From Mycolicibacter arupensis (GTDB lineage: Bacteria > Actinomycetota > Actinomycetes > Mycobacteriales > Mycobacteriaceae): a stretch of 64,000 nt of DNA. The translations under genes were made by a program, and so were the position numbers. The notes beneath the pieces were generated by a model that saw nothing but the letters and a program-made list of their open reading frames with translations, was not told the DNA's origin and did no database searches. The stretch is from the NCBI RefSeq assembly GCF_002086515.1, contig NZ_MVHH01000011.1:46300-110299 (forward strand). Direction: 5' to 3'. The first letter of the stretch is position 1; each line of letters begins with the position of its first letter. This document shows positions 28,555 through 37,566 of the stretch, piece by piece.

Positions 28555-29559
28555 CTATCGGGCTTCGGGCCCGTCGGGCATGTGTTCCCCCTCGGGAGTC
28601 GACTCAGGTGGTGTGCCGTCTCCAAACGGCCTACCGCCTAACTCTTCCCGGCCGTGCGGCGTGAGCCAGTTTGACAGGTCAGGACCCTTCGGCACGACTT
28701 GTGTCGGATTGATATCCGTGTGCACGATGTAGTAGTGCTGCTTGGTCTGCACGAAGTCGATGGTGTCGCCAAAGCCCGGTGTCTGGAACAGATCCCGCGC
28801 GTAGGCCCACAGCGTCGGCATCTCTGTGAGTTTCGACCGATTGCATTTGAAGTGGCCGTGATATACGGAGTCAAATCGGGCCAGTGTGGTGAACAGCCGG
28901 ATGTCTGCCTCGGTGATGGTGTCGCCTACGAGATAGCGTTGGGTCTGTAGGCGCTCAGAAAGCCAATCGAGTGCGCTGAATAATCGGTCGTAGGCTCTGT
29001 CGTATGCATCCTGTGAGCTCGCGAACCCGCATTGGTAGACGCCGTCGTTGACCTCGGTGTAGATGCGCTGAGCGACGTCGTCGATCTCGTCGCGCCGTCG
29101 CTCGGGATAGAGCTGGGGGGCGCCCTCGCGATGGAAATGGGTCCACTGCGTCGAGAAGTCCACGGTCATTTGGGCGAAGTCGTTGGTGACCACTGCGCCC
29201 GTCGGCGCGTCCACGATCGCGGGCACCGTGACTCCCTTCGGATAGTCCGGTATGCGCTTGTTGTATGCGTCGCGTAAGAAATGGATCTTCAGCACTGGGT
29301 CGAGGCCACCTGGGTCGAGGTCGAAGGTCCAGCTGCGTGTATCGTGCGTTGGTCCGCAAAAGCCAATAGACAGAACCTTTTCCAGGCCGAGCAGTCGTCG
29401 CACAATGATCGTGCGGTTGGCCCACGGACAGGCCCGCGCGACGATCAGGCGGTAGCGGCCTGGTTCGACGGGATAGCCGTCGCGGCCGTCAGCGGTGATG
29501 CGGCTGCTGATGTAGTTGGTGTCGCGATTGAATTCGCCGGCCGCGGCGACATAGCTCAT
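28555..29559 (-). CDS. Glutathionyl-hydroquinone reductase-like GST (Xi class)
   Basis: The protein has 334 residues. The thioredoxin-like domain holds ARACPWANR with Cys44-Pro-Trp-Ala, the active site of the Xi-class/ECM4-YqjG family, which reduces thiol-conjugated hydroquinones. The C-terminal helical domain includes RYLVGDTITEADIRLFTTLARFD, the classic GST signature. Mycobacteria use mycothiol rather than glutathione, so the thiol partner is uncertain. A Pro/Glu-rich tail of about 35 residues follows. The 232 bp upstream to mceF hold no gene. Confidence 0.85.
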   Translation of the reverse strand: MSYVAAAGEFNRDTNYISSRITADGRDGYPVEPGRYRLIVARACPWANRTIIVRRLLGLEKVLSIGFCGPTHDTRSWTFDLDPGGLDPVLKIHFLRDAYNKRIPDYPKGVTVPAIVDAPTGAVVTNDFAQMTVDFSTQWTHFHREGAPQLYPERRRDEIDDVAQRIYTEVNDGVYQCGFASSQDAYDRAYDRLFSALDWLSERLQTQRYLVGDTITEADIRLFTTLARFDSVYHGHFKCNRSKLTEMPTLWAYARDLFQTPGFGDTIDFVQTKQHYYIVHTDINPTQVVPKGPDLSNWLTPHGREELGGRPFGDGTPPESTPEGEHMPDGPEAR

Positions 29560-29791
29560 GGTTTACTCGTCCTTTTCAAGGGGTTACCCGATCTGGAATC
29601 GTGTGGGATTGATGTGGCCGTAGGTTTAGACGAGGGGTGCCGGTCAGGGTTTCGACCTGCAATCGGTTAGCCACCTCCGGCGTCCAAAGAGCGTCTTCGA
29701 CCGATTGGGTATTAATGCCCATCAACACATCTCACGTTTTTACCTAGAACATTGGTGTAGCTCGCATGCGCTGCGCTCCACGTCGGATCGA

Positions 29792-31240
29792 TCAGTCACC
29801 ACCGCGTGGGATGAGCAAGTCCTGCCACGCGCGCGGCCGCCCGTCCCGAGCGAGATCGGTCTGCGTGTACTGCTTACCGTCGGGCCCGGTGTACGTGCCG
29901 GTTGCGGGGTCATACTGGGCGACCGCGATGGGTGGCGGTGCGGGGGGACCGGCTGGTGGCGGCGTCCCCGGCGGCTGCTGGGGTACCGACTGGCCGGACA
30001 GCGTGGCATTCGGGTCGCCCTTCCAGTTGTAGCCGTCGTTGAGAGGCACATAGTCCTCGTCGCTCTCGCACAACTTGACGGTGGGTGCACGCTTGCCTGG
30101 GCGTGTGATGCATGGGGCGTTACGCGCACCGCGCACGTCCAACGCCGAGTCTTGCGGCACCCGGCAGTACATGTCGCCCGCCGGCCGTTCGGGATAGTCC
30201 ACTTCGCTGGGCGAGCGTACCTGTTGAGCGGGGAGGAAACCGGTGGTGCACGGCGGAGGGAGGTTGGCGTTGAGGTTGAACGACAGGAACAGTCCCTTGT
30301 AGTCCTGCTTGGTATCGCGGTTGGCGAGTTGGGCCGCCTGGAGCATTTCGATGTCCTTGGGGAACAGGACAAGGATCTGTTCGAGACTGGGTTGGTAGGT
30401 GACTGCCACCTGTTCGAGGTTGACGAGGTTGGCCAGGACCACGGGCAGCGTGGGTTTGAGCCGGTCAATCAGCTGGCGTGCTTCGGTTGTTGCGGCAGGC
30501 CCTCTGTCCAGCACGCCTTTCAGCGCGGGATCCTGTTCTTGCAGTTGGCGGGTGACCTCAGCGACGTTGGCCGCCCAGGCCCGGATCGAGTCCGAGGAGT
30601 TGATCTGACTGTCCAGCACGGGCTTGGATTGATCGATCACGGTGGTCAGCGAGTCGAGGTTTGCGCGCGCATCGGCGGCAAGGGTAGTTGCCCCCTTGAC
30701 GATGCGCGCCAGTTCTGGCCCTAATCCTCCTATCGCCGTGTAGGACTCGTCGATCACAGTCTTGAGATCGCCGTGGGGGATGGCTTGCAGTCCGGCGTTG
30801 GTCTGAGCCAGCAGGGTGTTGATATCGGGGGGCAGCGTTGCGTGGTCGGCAGGTATGACGTCACCGTCCTTGAGCTTGGGGCCGTCGCCGGAGCGGGGGA
30901 CGAGCTCGATGAACAACTCGCCGACAGCTGTCTGACTGTGCACATTGGCGTCGACGTTGGCGGGAATCTTGGTGTCAGACTTCAATGACAGCACCGCGTC
31001 GACTCCGCCGCCGTTGAGCCGAACGTCCTCAACGCGGCCGACTTCAACCCCGCGGTAGGTGACGTTGCCGTCTTTGTACAGCCCCCCAGACGATGGCAGG
31101 TTCACCGTCACCTGGTAGTGGCCGATTCCGAACAGCGCCTTGGGCAGGTCGAGGTATCCGATGGCCATCGTGCCTCCGGCGACGACTGCGACGACGGAGA
31201 AGACCGACAGTTGGCGTCTGACCAGCTTGCTGAGATACAC
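29792..31240 (-). CDS. Mce-family lipid-transport protein, F position
   Basis: The protein has 482 residues from GTG 31240. An N-terminal membrane helix (VFSVVAVVAGGTMAIGYL) is followed by the MlaD/Mce domain (HYQVTVNLPSSGGLYKDGNVTYRGVEVGRVEDV). A long helical Mce domain follows, then a Pro-rich tail ending AWQDLLIPRGGD. The GIGHYQVTVNLPSSGGLY start and the WQDLL end identify the MceF subunit. Six Mce proteins assemble into a periplasmic lipid conduit. It starts 2 bp after mceE. Because mceA, mceB and part of mceC are missing here, the conduit is probably incomplete. Confidence 0.85.
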   Translation of the reverse strand: MYLSKLVRRQLSVFSVVAVVAGGTMAIGYLDLPKALFGIGHYQVTVNLPSSGGLYKDGNVTYRGVEVGRVEDVRLNGGGVDAVLSLKSDTKIPANVDANVHSQTAVGELFIELVPRSGDGPKLKDGDVIPADHATLPPDINTLLAQTNAGLQAIPHGDLKTVIDESYTAIGGLGPELARIVKGATTLAADARANLDSLTTVIDQSKPVLDSQINSSDSIRAWAANVAEVTRQLQEQDPALKGVLDRGPAATTEARQLIDRLKPTLPVVLANLVNLEQVAVTYQPSLEQILVLFPKDIEMLQAAQLANRDTKQDYKGLFLSFNLNANLPPPCTTGFLPAQQVRSPSEVDYPERPAGDMYCRVPQDSALDVRGARNAPCITRPGKRAPTVKLCESDEDYVPLNDGYNWKGDPNATLSGQSVPQQPPGTPPPAGPPAPPPIAVAQYDPATGTYTGPDGKQYTQTDLARDGRPRAWQDLLIPRGGD

Positions 31241-31242
31241 GG

Positions 31243-32406
31243 TTACGGTCCCTGGTTGTAGCGGTAGGGCGCCAGTAGGGGGTTACCGGCGCCGTTGGGC
31301 GGCGCACTGTTGGTGCACGGACTGGGCAGCTGGCCAATGGTTCGGCCCCACTGCATCTCCAGCCATGTCAGATCGCATTCCCATCTGGTTCCGGTGAAGA
31401 TGGAGCTGTCGATCCGGCTCAGCGTCAGGTCGACGACCAGACTCACGTTGGCGTAGTCGCCGCGGAACCACTTGGTCAAGGTGGATTTCGGGAACGGGAA
31501 CGTGGGTATCAGGTCCAACGCATGTGTCAGCGCCGGGCCGGCGTTGGCCAGTGATTCCAGCACCGGCCCAAGGTCTTTGAGTTCCTGGACCAACGGTGCT
31601 TTGGTCTTGTTGACCGAATCGGCAGCCAGCGCGCTGAATTTGCCCAACTGGTCGACCGCGTCGATGAGATTCTCCCGTTCTCGATTGACCACCGCCAGGG
31701 CGTCGGGGATTGTGTCAAGGCCCTTGTCGAGAACCGGCTTCTGCTCGGCGAATTGGCCCAGCAGGCGGTTGAGACTGTCGCTGGCCGCGATGATGTCGCC
31801 GGTTTGATCGTTGACCCGGGTGACGAATGTGTTCAACTGATCCATCAGGCTGCGGAGGTCTCCCTCCCGCCCGGATAACGCGGTGCTCAGCGCGGTGGTG
31901 ATGTCCTGTACCTTGGCGATACCTCCGCCATTGAGCAGCAACGAGGCGGTCGCCAGTGTCTGCTCGGTCGATGGGTAGGCCTTTCCCGATGACAGCGGTA
32001 TCAGCGAGCCCTGATGAAGCCTGCCCTCAGGCGCTTCGTCGGTCGGCGGCGCCAGCTCGATGTGCAGCGATCCCAGCAATGCCGTCTGGCCCAGTGTCAC
32101 TGTCGAATTGGCGGGTAGCGTGACATCGCCGTTGAGCTTCATGGTCACCAGCGCGTGCCAATCCTGGCGCTCGATTTTGGTGACTGTGCCCACCGTGACG
32201 TCACCGACGCGCACGCGTGAATTGGGCTGGATGTTGTTCACATCAGGCATCTGCGCCTGGATGGTGTAAGCCCCGGGCCCACCGCCTTCGGTTCCGGGGA
32301 GTGGCAGGGAATTCAGCCCTCGCCACCCACAGCCTGCGACCGCGGTGGCCGCCAGGATGCACGTCAGGACAGCGGCCGGTATCCGTCGCCAGCTGCGCAT
32401 CGTCAT
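31243..32406 (-). CDS. Mce-family lipoprotein, E position (LprK-like)
   Basis: The protein has 387 residues. The signal sequence ends in lipobox VAGC, typical for MceE. The Mce domain begins YTIQAQMPDVNNIQPNSRVRV and contains DVTVGTVTKIERQDWHALVT, followed by LPANSTVTLGQTALLGSLHIEL. The C-terminal part is helical with conserved Cys (RWECDLTW, SPCTNS). ATG 32406 overlaps the mceD stop as ATGA. The protein would be anchored in the inner membrane as part of the Mce hexamer. Confidence 0.9.
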   Translation of the reverse strand: MTMRSWRRIPAAVLTCILAATAVAGCGWRGLNSLPLPGTEGGGPGAYTIQAQMPDVNNIQPNSRVRVGDVTVGTVTKIERQDWHALVTMKLNGDVTLPANSTVTLGQTALLGSLHIELAPPTDEAPEGRLHQGSLIPLSSGKAYPSTEQTLATASLLLNGGGIAKVQDITTALSTALSGREGDLRSLMDQLNTFVTRVNDQTGDIIAASDSLNRLLGQFAEQKPVLDKGLDTIPDALAVVNRERENLIDAVDQLGKFSALAADSVNKTKAPLVQELKDLGPVLESLANAGPALTHALDLIPTFPFPKSTLTKWFRGDYANVSLVVDLTLSRIDSSIFTGTRWECDLTWLEMQWGRTIGQLPSPCTNSAPPNGAGNPLLAPYRYNQGP

Positions 32407-33746
32407 GACCCCGTCCCCGCAGGCAGCATCATTCCCGCCAGCCCGGCTGCCGGGTCGGTGGTCTGCGGCGCCGGCCCGCCGACTATGGCCGCCGCATCTG
32501 TGGGTGCTGCCTGTTCGGCGGCCAACGGGGGGCCGGGTGGGGCGGGCGGCGCAGCTGGAGCCGGTTGCGGCGGAACGTAATCCGGGCGCATCCAGTCCTC
32601 GCTGTAGGAGATCTCGTTCGGGCGTGCCGTGGCGCCGACGAACGGGTTGAAGCCAAGCGGCGGGAAGTTGTACTGGCGGTTTTTCACGATCGGCGCCAGG
32701 TACTGCACGCACAGCTTCGCCGACTGTTCGGCACCCAGGCGTGATGCCGCCTGAATGGCGCCGCACAGGAAATTGATGGGGTCGGCGAAGTTGTTGACCG
32801 CGGCGATGCCGGTGAGGCTGCCTTGTGCGGGCTGATAGAGGTTGGCGGCGTTGGCCGCCGTCGTCGGCAGGATATGCAGGAGCTGTTTGATGTCGTCCAG
32901 GCTCTCGTTCAGAGCAGTCGAAACCGATGCGAGTTTGTCGGAGGTGGTGCCCAGCGCTTCGCGGTTGTCTGCAACGAAACTGCTGACCTTGCCGACCACA
33001 TCATTGAGGTCTTTGACGGCGCCGGCGACCTCGCCGGGCTCGTCCGCGAGCAGTCCGGTGACCGAAGCGAGGTTTCCGTTGAGGGTCTCGAGCAGTCCGG
33101 CGCTGTCCTTCAGCGCGGTCACCAGCGTTGCGATGTTCTTGACGCTGGTGAAGATGTCGCCGCTGTGATCGCCGAGCGCCGAAAGTGCCTGGGACAGTTT
33201 GATGACCGCGTCCCGGATCGCTGGGCCCTGACCGCGGAGATTGTCCGCGGCGGTGTGAACCAACGCTCCCAAGGTGCTGCTGCCGCCAGGCTCGGTGGGC
33301 TGCAACGCCTGGGTGAGGCGTTCAAGCTGAACGCGGACGTCGTCCCATTCCACCGGAACCGCGGTGCGCTCCTGGGGGATGACCGCGTCGTTCTGCAGGG
33401 TGGCGCCGCCGGTGTAGGGCGGGGTGAGTTGGACGGCACGTGCGGTCACCAACGTCGGCGATACGATCACGGCCTTGGCGTCGGCGGGAACCGCGTACTC
33501 GCTGTCCAGCCAGAAGCTGATTTTCACCCGGGTGGGTTCTGGCTCGATCTTGTCGATCTTGCCGACGTTGACACCACGGATGCGGACATCGTCACCGGGG
33601 AAGATGCCGTTGCTGTTGTCGAAATAGGCAACGACATGCGTGCGATTCGAAGCTCGAATGAATTGCACGACAACGTATCCCCCGACCACGACGAGGACGA
33701 CCAGCGCCGCCGTCAGCGCTGCCTTGACTCTGCGGTTATTGATCAT
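32403..33746 (-). CDS. Mce-family lipid-transport protein, D position
   Basis: The protein has 447 residues from ATG 33746 (MINNRRVKAALTAALVVLV). The N-terminal membrane helix is followed by THVVAYFDNSNGIFPGDDVRIRGVNVGKIDKI, the Mce domain. A long amphipathic helical region contains LPTTAANAANLYQPAQGSLTG, a conserved MceD segment. The C-terminus is Pro/Ala-rich. The start overlaps the end of the mceC remnant by 11 bp. The coding sequence is intact, but the promoter of the original operon has been lost upstream. Confidence 0.9.
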   Translation of the reverse strand: MINNRRVKAALTAALVVLVVVGGYVVVQFIRASNRTHVVAYFDNSNGIFPGDDVRIRGVNVGKIDKIEPEPTRVKISFWLDSEYAVPADAKAVIVSPTLVTARAVQLTPPYTGGATLQNDAVIPQERTAVPVEWDDVRVQLERLTQALQPTEPGGSSTLGALVHTAADNLRGQGPAIRDAVIKLSQALSALGDHSGDIFTSVKNIATLVTALKDSAGLLETLNGNLASVTGLLADEPGEVAGAVKDLNDVVGKVSSFVADNREALGTTSDKLASVSTALNESLDDIKQLLHILPTTAANAANLYQPAQGSLTGIAAVNNFADPINFLCGAIQAASRLGAEQSAKLCVQYLAPIVKNRQYNFPPLGFNPFVGATARPNEISYSEDWMRPDYVPPQPAPAAPPAPPGPPLAAEQAAPTDAAAIVGGPAPQTTDPAAGLAGMMLPAGTGS

Positions 33747-34335
33747 TGCCCGCCTCACTGGAGGCCGTCGGTTCGCCGGGTGCGGGTACGAACACCGGGC
33801 TTGGCGTCGGCGGCGTTGATGCGTTGGGATCGGGTACCTGCTTCGCCGGTGGACCGGGAGGTGGACCGCCAGGCGCAGGCGCGGGTGACGGCTCCCGGTA
33901 GGGATAGCAGCCGGGACCAGGTAGCGCAATTGCGGGCGGACCACATGCCTGGTCGCCGGGGTTTCCGGTGATCGCGTCGGGCAGCGTCATCCGCGGTTCG
34001 CCAGCCTGCCCGGTGCGCGGGTAGGGCGCCGGAAGAGCCGGGGTTCCCGGCTGACCCGTCTGCGGGTCGGTGCGTTGCGACGGCAGCAGGACGTTGGGGT
34101 CCAACCCGAGGTCGGAGAATGCGGAGTCGACAAATGGCTGAATGAATTGGCCTGGAATGAGATTGGCGATGTAGGCCTTGAAGAAGGGCCCCCCGGACAA
34201 CACCTCGCCGAAACTCATCGCATAGGAGTTCAGTCCCTTGATCGACTGCTGGATCTCAGCTTTTCGGTTGTCCAGCGTCGCCAGTACGCCGTTGAGTTTG
34301 TCCAACGCGGGTTTGAGGGTCGCCCCCTCTCCCAC
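33736..34335 (-). pseudogene. 5'-truncated mceC remnant
   Basis: Mce homology starts at GEGATLKPALDKLNGVLATL (about 34332) and runs through IKGLNSYAMSFGEVLSGGPFFKAY and FSDLGLDPNVLLPSQR to the Pro-rich end. Real MceC proteins have some 300 more residues before this, including the membrane helix and the Mce domain. The frame upstream continues with unrelated sequence that belongs, on the other strand, to a mycolyltransferase fragment. The deletion or rearrangement junction is at about 34340-34400. Confidence 0.85.
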
Positions 34336-34399
34336 CACATCCTCAGCACAAGTGACGAGAAACCCCTCCACCGTCATCACCTGACGAGACGTCCAACAC

Positions 34400-34714
34400 C
34401 AGGCCATGTGGGGGGCCGCGCAGTTAGGTCGTTGGAAGTGGCATGACCCTGACGTGCACGTACCGCTGCTTGTCGACAATGACACCCGGTTGTGGGTCTA
34501 CAGCCCATCCACTCTGACATGCAGTGATCCGGCGGCGATGATCGGCCATTGCGATCAGGCGCAGGGCTCGAATCGATCCTTTTATAACCACTACCGCAGC
34601 GCAGGCGGACGCAACGGGCACTTTGACATTGCCCAGGGTGGGCAACACGACTGGAACAGCTGGGCTCCCCAGCTGGCAGCCATGGCCCCCGACATGACCG
34701 CTACCATCCGATGA
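34400..34714 (+). pseudogene. Antigen-85-like mycolyltransferase, C-terminal fragment
   Basis: The readable frame from about 34406 encodes MWGAAQLGRWKWHDPDVHVP, TRLWVYSPST and FYNHYRSAGGRNGHFDI, then QHDWNSWAPQLAAMAPDM. The GGRNG segment and the H-W-W region match the C-terminus of Fbp/Ag85 or MPT51-type alpha/beta hydrolases, including the catalytic His (here in GGQHDW). The N-terminal two thirds, with the Ser nucleophile, are missing; an in-frame TGA lies just upstream. Not functional as an enzyme. Confidence 0.75.
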
Positions 34715-35070
34715 CCATCGATCGCAACCGGGCGGCCCAAGTACTCCGGCGCGGACGAACTCCGGCCGCCACTACCGCAGGTGCGCTCGCCACGATTCTC
34801 ACATGCGCGGCGCCGTCTACGGCACGCGCCGACACCGATAATCCGTGTTCGTTGGCGGCGACGTTCTTGTGCCAGTTCATACCAATCGTTCCGGAACTGG
34901 AGGACGACGTGGATCTGACTCAGGAAGAGCCACATATGCCGGTGGTCGTCCCCGGATCGGCGACACCATCGGCATCGCCGATGTGGCTCACGGGTGAGCA
35001 CACAAGGCAACTGGTGGTAAGGCGGTTGAGGATAGGCGCCATGCACGAAGGGATGTCCGGTGGGTATTGA
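34711..35070 (+). CDS. Small secreted protein, C-terminus likely rearranged
   Basis: The frame has 119 codons; ATG 34711 overlaps the stop of the mycolyltransferase fragment as ATGA. A signal-like sequence (TTAGALATILTCAAPSTARA) is followed by NPCSLAATFLCQFIPIVPEL with two Cys, and DDVDLTQ. This resembles small secreted mycobacterial proteins encoded beside fbp genes, but I cannot name it. The last 30 or so residues (QLVVRRLRIGAMHEGMSGGY) run into the mkl fragment and look like junction sequence. Confidence 0.5.
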   Translation: MTIDRNRAAQVLRRGRTPAATTAGALATILTCAAPSTARADTDNPCSLAATFLCQFIPIVPELEDDVDLTQEEPHMPVVVPGSATPSASPMWLTGEHTRQLVVRRLRIGAMHEGMSGGY

Positions 35071-35506
35071 TGTTTCGGTTGAGGGGTTGACGAAGTCGTT
35101 TGGGGCCCAGCGAATTTGGGAAGACGTCACGATGGAGATCCCCGCCGGTGAGGTCAGCGTCCTGCTGGGCTCGGGTACCGGTAAATCGGTGTACTTGAAG
35201 TCTTTGATCGGTCTGCTGCGCCCCGAGCGCGGCAAGATCATCGTCGACGGCACCAACATCATCGAGTGCTCGGCCAAGGAGCTCTACGACATCCGCACAC
35301 TGTTCGGCGTCATGTTCCAGGACGGCGCGCTGTTCGGTTCGATGAGCCTGTATGACAACACCGCGTTCCCGTTGCGTGAGCACACCAAGAAGAAGGAAAG
35401 CGAGCTCCGCAACATCGTCATGGAGGAGCATGAACCACCAGGATCCTTCCCAACCCGGGGAACTCGATGTCGATCAGATATCTCGAGCCATGGACGCTCG
35501 ACTTAA
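35060..35506 (+). pseudogene. mkl: MceG/Mkl ATPase, N-terminal fragment
   Basis: From GTG 35060 the frame encodes VEGLTKSFGAQRIWEDVTME, then IIVDGTNIIECSAKELYDI, LFGVMFQDGALFGSMSLYDN and AFPLREHTKKKESELRNIVM. This is the first 120 or so residues of the Mce-driving ATPase (Rv0655/Mkl family, about 340-360 residues). Homology ends at about 35425, and Walker B, the signature and the C-terminal domain are gone. The P-loop reads LLGSGTGKS where LLGPSGTGKS is expected, so one codon is missing. Not functional. Confidence 0.85.
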
Positions 35507-35664
35507 TGCGTGATCCGTCGACGGTGCGGAATGGAGGAACCGATGGTCGGTTAGGCATGTGCCGACCCCTGGCGAGAACGTTGCGGTCACTGAATCATTC
35601 ATCACCTCGTCGACCGCGCGGGTCGCGACCATGGGGTCAGCGCTTGGTCTGTTGTTGGACTTGC

Positions 35665-35676
35665 ACTTTCGAAAGT
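35665..35676. promoter_or_regulatory. 12-bp palindrome before the SDR gene
   Basis: ACTTTCGAAAGT is a perfect palindrome 13 bp before the SDR start, and GAAAGTAT is then repeated directly (from 35671 and 35681). A repressor site overlapping the ribosome binding region is possible; no matching regulator gene is adjacent. Confidence 0.3.
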
Positions 35677-35689
35677 ATGGGAAAGTATT

Positions 35690-36442
35690 ATGCCGAAATT
35701 CTCCGAGAAGACTGTGATCATCACGGGTGGCGCCGCGGGCATCGGTCTCGCCGCTGCTAAACTATACGCCGCCCAGGGGGCCAACGTTCTTATCACCGGC
35801 CGCCGACAGGACAGACTCGACGACATCGCACGCGATGACCGAGCCATCGTGGGGCTCGTCGCCGATGCTGGCGATGCTGACGACGTTTATCGGACCATCG
35901 ATTTCGCGATGGCGCGGTGGGGGCGCCTAGACGTCATCGTGAACAACGCCGGAGCGGGCGTCCTCGCCGCGCTCGCCGACGTTTCGATCGAAGCAATATT
36001 CAACACATTCCGAATCAACGTGATCGGCCCTACTCTCATGGCTAAGGCGGCCCTTCCGCATCTGGCCCGATCACACGGCAGCATCATCAATGTGTCCAGT
36101 ACATACGGGTCGAAACCTGCTGCTGGCTTGTCTCACTATGCGGCAAGTAAAGCCGCGGTCGAGCATCTCACGCGCTGCTGGGCGCTTGAACTGGCCTCCA
36201 CAGGCATCCGGGTGAATGCGATCGCATCGGGGCCTGTCGAAACGGCATTTCTAAAGGAAAGGATGGGACTCAGCGAGGACGCGATAAAGGAAGTCAAAGC
36301 CCTGGAGACGGCAACCATTCCGCTGGGGCGGCGCGGCGTCCCCGACGACGTCGCAGCCTGGATCATCAAGCTGACCGATCCCGGTTCGGACTGGGTCACC
36401 GGTCAAGTTCTCGCCGTGGACGGCGGCCTCGCCGTCACATAG
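35690..36442 (+). CDS. Short-chain dehydrogenase/reductase
   Basis: The protein has 250 residues. It has the cofactor motif TGGAAGIG near residue 12, NNAG, the active-site Ser in IINVSSTYG, YAASK with the catalytic Tyr and Lys, and the C-terminal GQVLAVDGGLAVT. This is a classical SDR. GRRQDRL after the second strand favours NADP(H). The substrate is not predictable. It stands alone downstream of the mkl fragment. Confidence 0.9.
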   Translation: MPKFSEKTVIITGGAAGIGLAAAKLYAAQGANVLITGRRQDRLDDIARDDRAIVGLVADAGDADDVYRTIDFAMARWGRLDVIVNNAGAGVLAALADVSIEAIFNTFRINVIGPTLMAKAALPHLARSHGSIINVSSTYGSKPAAGLSHYAASKAAVEHLTRCWALELASTGIRVNAIASGPVETAFLKERMGLSEDAIKEVKALETATIPLGRRGVPDDVAAWIIKLTDPGSDWVTGQVLAVDGGLAVT

Positions 36443-36475
36443 CTCCTCGTCACGGCTCCTTTTCGTACTCCACTA

Positions 36476-36682
36476 TTGATTAAACCTTTGCACCCGAGTC
36501 CTATGACCGCGGCCCTGGCACGGCGAGTCGGTCGCGCTCGCTTCGAACAGCACAACACCTTCGAAGACTTCGACTTCACCCTCAGCCCCAAGCTGCCCGC
36601 CGCGATGCTCGATCTCCGCTGGGAGCTTACAGGTCACCGGGTTGGCAGTGTGCCCGGCGCGGCGCGGACGTCGTTGATGTAG
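36476..36682 (+). pseudogene. IstB (IS21-type) N-terminal relic
   Basis: A short frame reads GRARFEQHNTFEDFDFTLSP, then KLPAAMLDLRW. This is the typical segment of IS21-family IstB ATPases before the Walker A region. Nothing further of IstB or IstA is present, and the frame then runs antisense into the enoyl-CoA hydratase gene. It is a scar of an earlier insertion. Confidence 0.7.
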
Positions 36683-37500
36683 TCGCCGAGTGTGAGCTCG
36701 AGTGGGCCGGGCTGTTGGAAGCCGTCTTTGAGTGCTTGGGCGATGATCGATGCGGCGGCGGGGCGCGCAAAGGCCCCGATGAGTGTGTCCATTTCGGAGA
36801 GCAGGGTCGCGTCGGCAGGTAGTGACGCGTTGTTCACGAACCGTTTGATGTCGGCGAGGGCGAGCAGGTCGAAGCGTGACACCCGATGTGCGAATGCGTC
36901 GACGAATGCGTCGAATTCGGCATCGGGGATGGCCCTGTTGACGTATCCGTAGCGCTCGGCCAGCTCACCGGTGAAATCGTGGCCGCCGAGGAGGATCTCC
37001 AGGGCCCGTCCGCGGCCGACTATCGTGGGTAGCCGGCTGGATGGACCACCGCCTGGGATGGCGGCGAAGCCGACTTCGAATTGTCCGAGGATCGCCCGTT
37101 CGCGGCTGGCGAAGCGGATGTCGGTGGCCAGCGCTAGCTCGCTGCCGGCGGCACGCGCTCGGCCGCGGATGGCGCTGATCGTCACGGCTGGCAATTTGCT
37201 GATCCGGATCAGCAGATTGGTCCAGTGATGAAACGGCGAGGGCGCGGTGGGCAGCGCCGTGAGTGGTGAGGGGTCGGCTGCGACGTCAACGTGGTTAAGG
37301 AAGAAGTCGGGGTTGGCGCTTTCGAACACGATGACGGCAACGTGGTGGTCTTGTTCGATTTCGGTGAGGAGTTGGTGAAGTTCGACGACCATCAGCGGGT
37401 CGACGAGGTTGATGGGCGGGTTGTCGAACGTGACCCGCCACAGTGCAGGGGTGGTGCGTGTGACGCTGAAGCGTGGCGAAGTGTCGGCTTGGGTGCTCAT
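36634..37500 (-). CDS. Enoyl-CoA hydratase/isomerase family protein
   Basis: The protein has 288 residues and a crotonase fold: WRVTFDNPPINLVDPLM, the oxyanion region ISAIRGRARAAGSELALATD, and QFEVGFAAIPGGGPSSRLP. The usual second catalytic Glu position is hard to assign, so hydratase chemistry is not certain. The ATG overlaps the TGA of a relic PPOX reading frame (ATGA). It is the last gene of a minus-strand cluster with a peroxiredoxin-like gene. Confidence 0.8.
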   Translation of the reverse strand: MSTQADTSPRFSVTRTTPALWRVTFDNPPINLVDPLMVVELHQLLTEIEQDHHVAVIVFESANPDFFLNHVDVAADPSPLTALPTAPSPFHHWTNLLIRISKLPAVTISAIRGRARAAGSELALATDIRFASRERAILGQFEVGFAAIPGGGPSSRLPTIVGRGRALEILLGGHDFTGELAERYGYVNRAIPDAEFDAFVDAFAHRVSRFDLLALADIKRFVNNASLPADATLLSEMDTLIGAFARPAAASIIAQALKDGFQQPGPLELTLGDYINDVRAAPGTLPTR

Positions 37501-37501
37501 C

Positions 37502-37566
37502 GCGTTTCCTTGGGGTTGTGGGTGAAGTCCTGCGCGCCCGGTGGGCGTTGTTGATGGCGATCACTG
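37502..37566 (-). pseudogene. 3' relic of a PPOX-type gene
   Basis: On the minus strand this reads VIAINNAHRAQDFTHNPKET plus one Arg and TGA. The intact PPOX gene at 38398-38820 ends VIAIDNANQHTLDFTHNPTE followed by Ala-Gly. The alignment and position indicate the tail of a deleted paralogue between the peroxiredoxin and hydratase genes. Confidence 0.65.
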
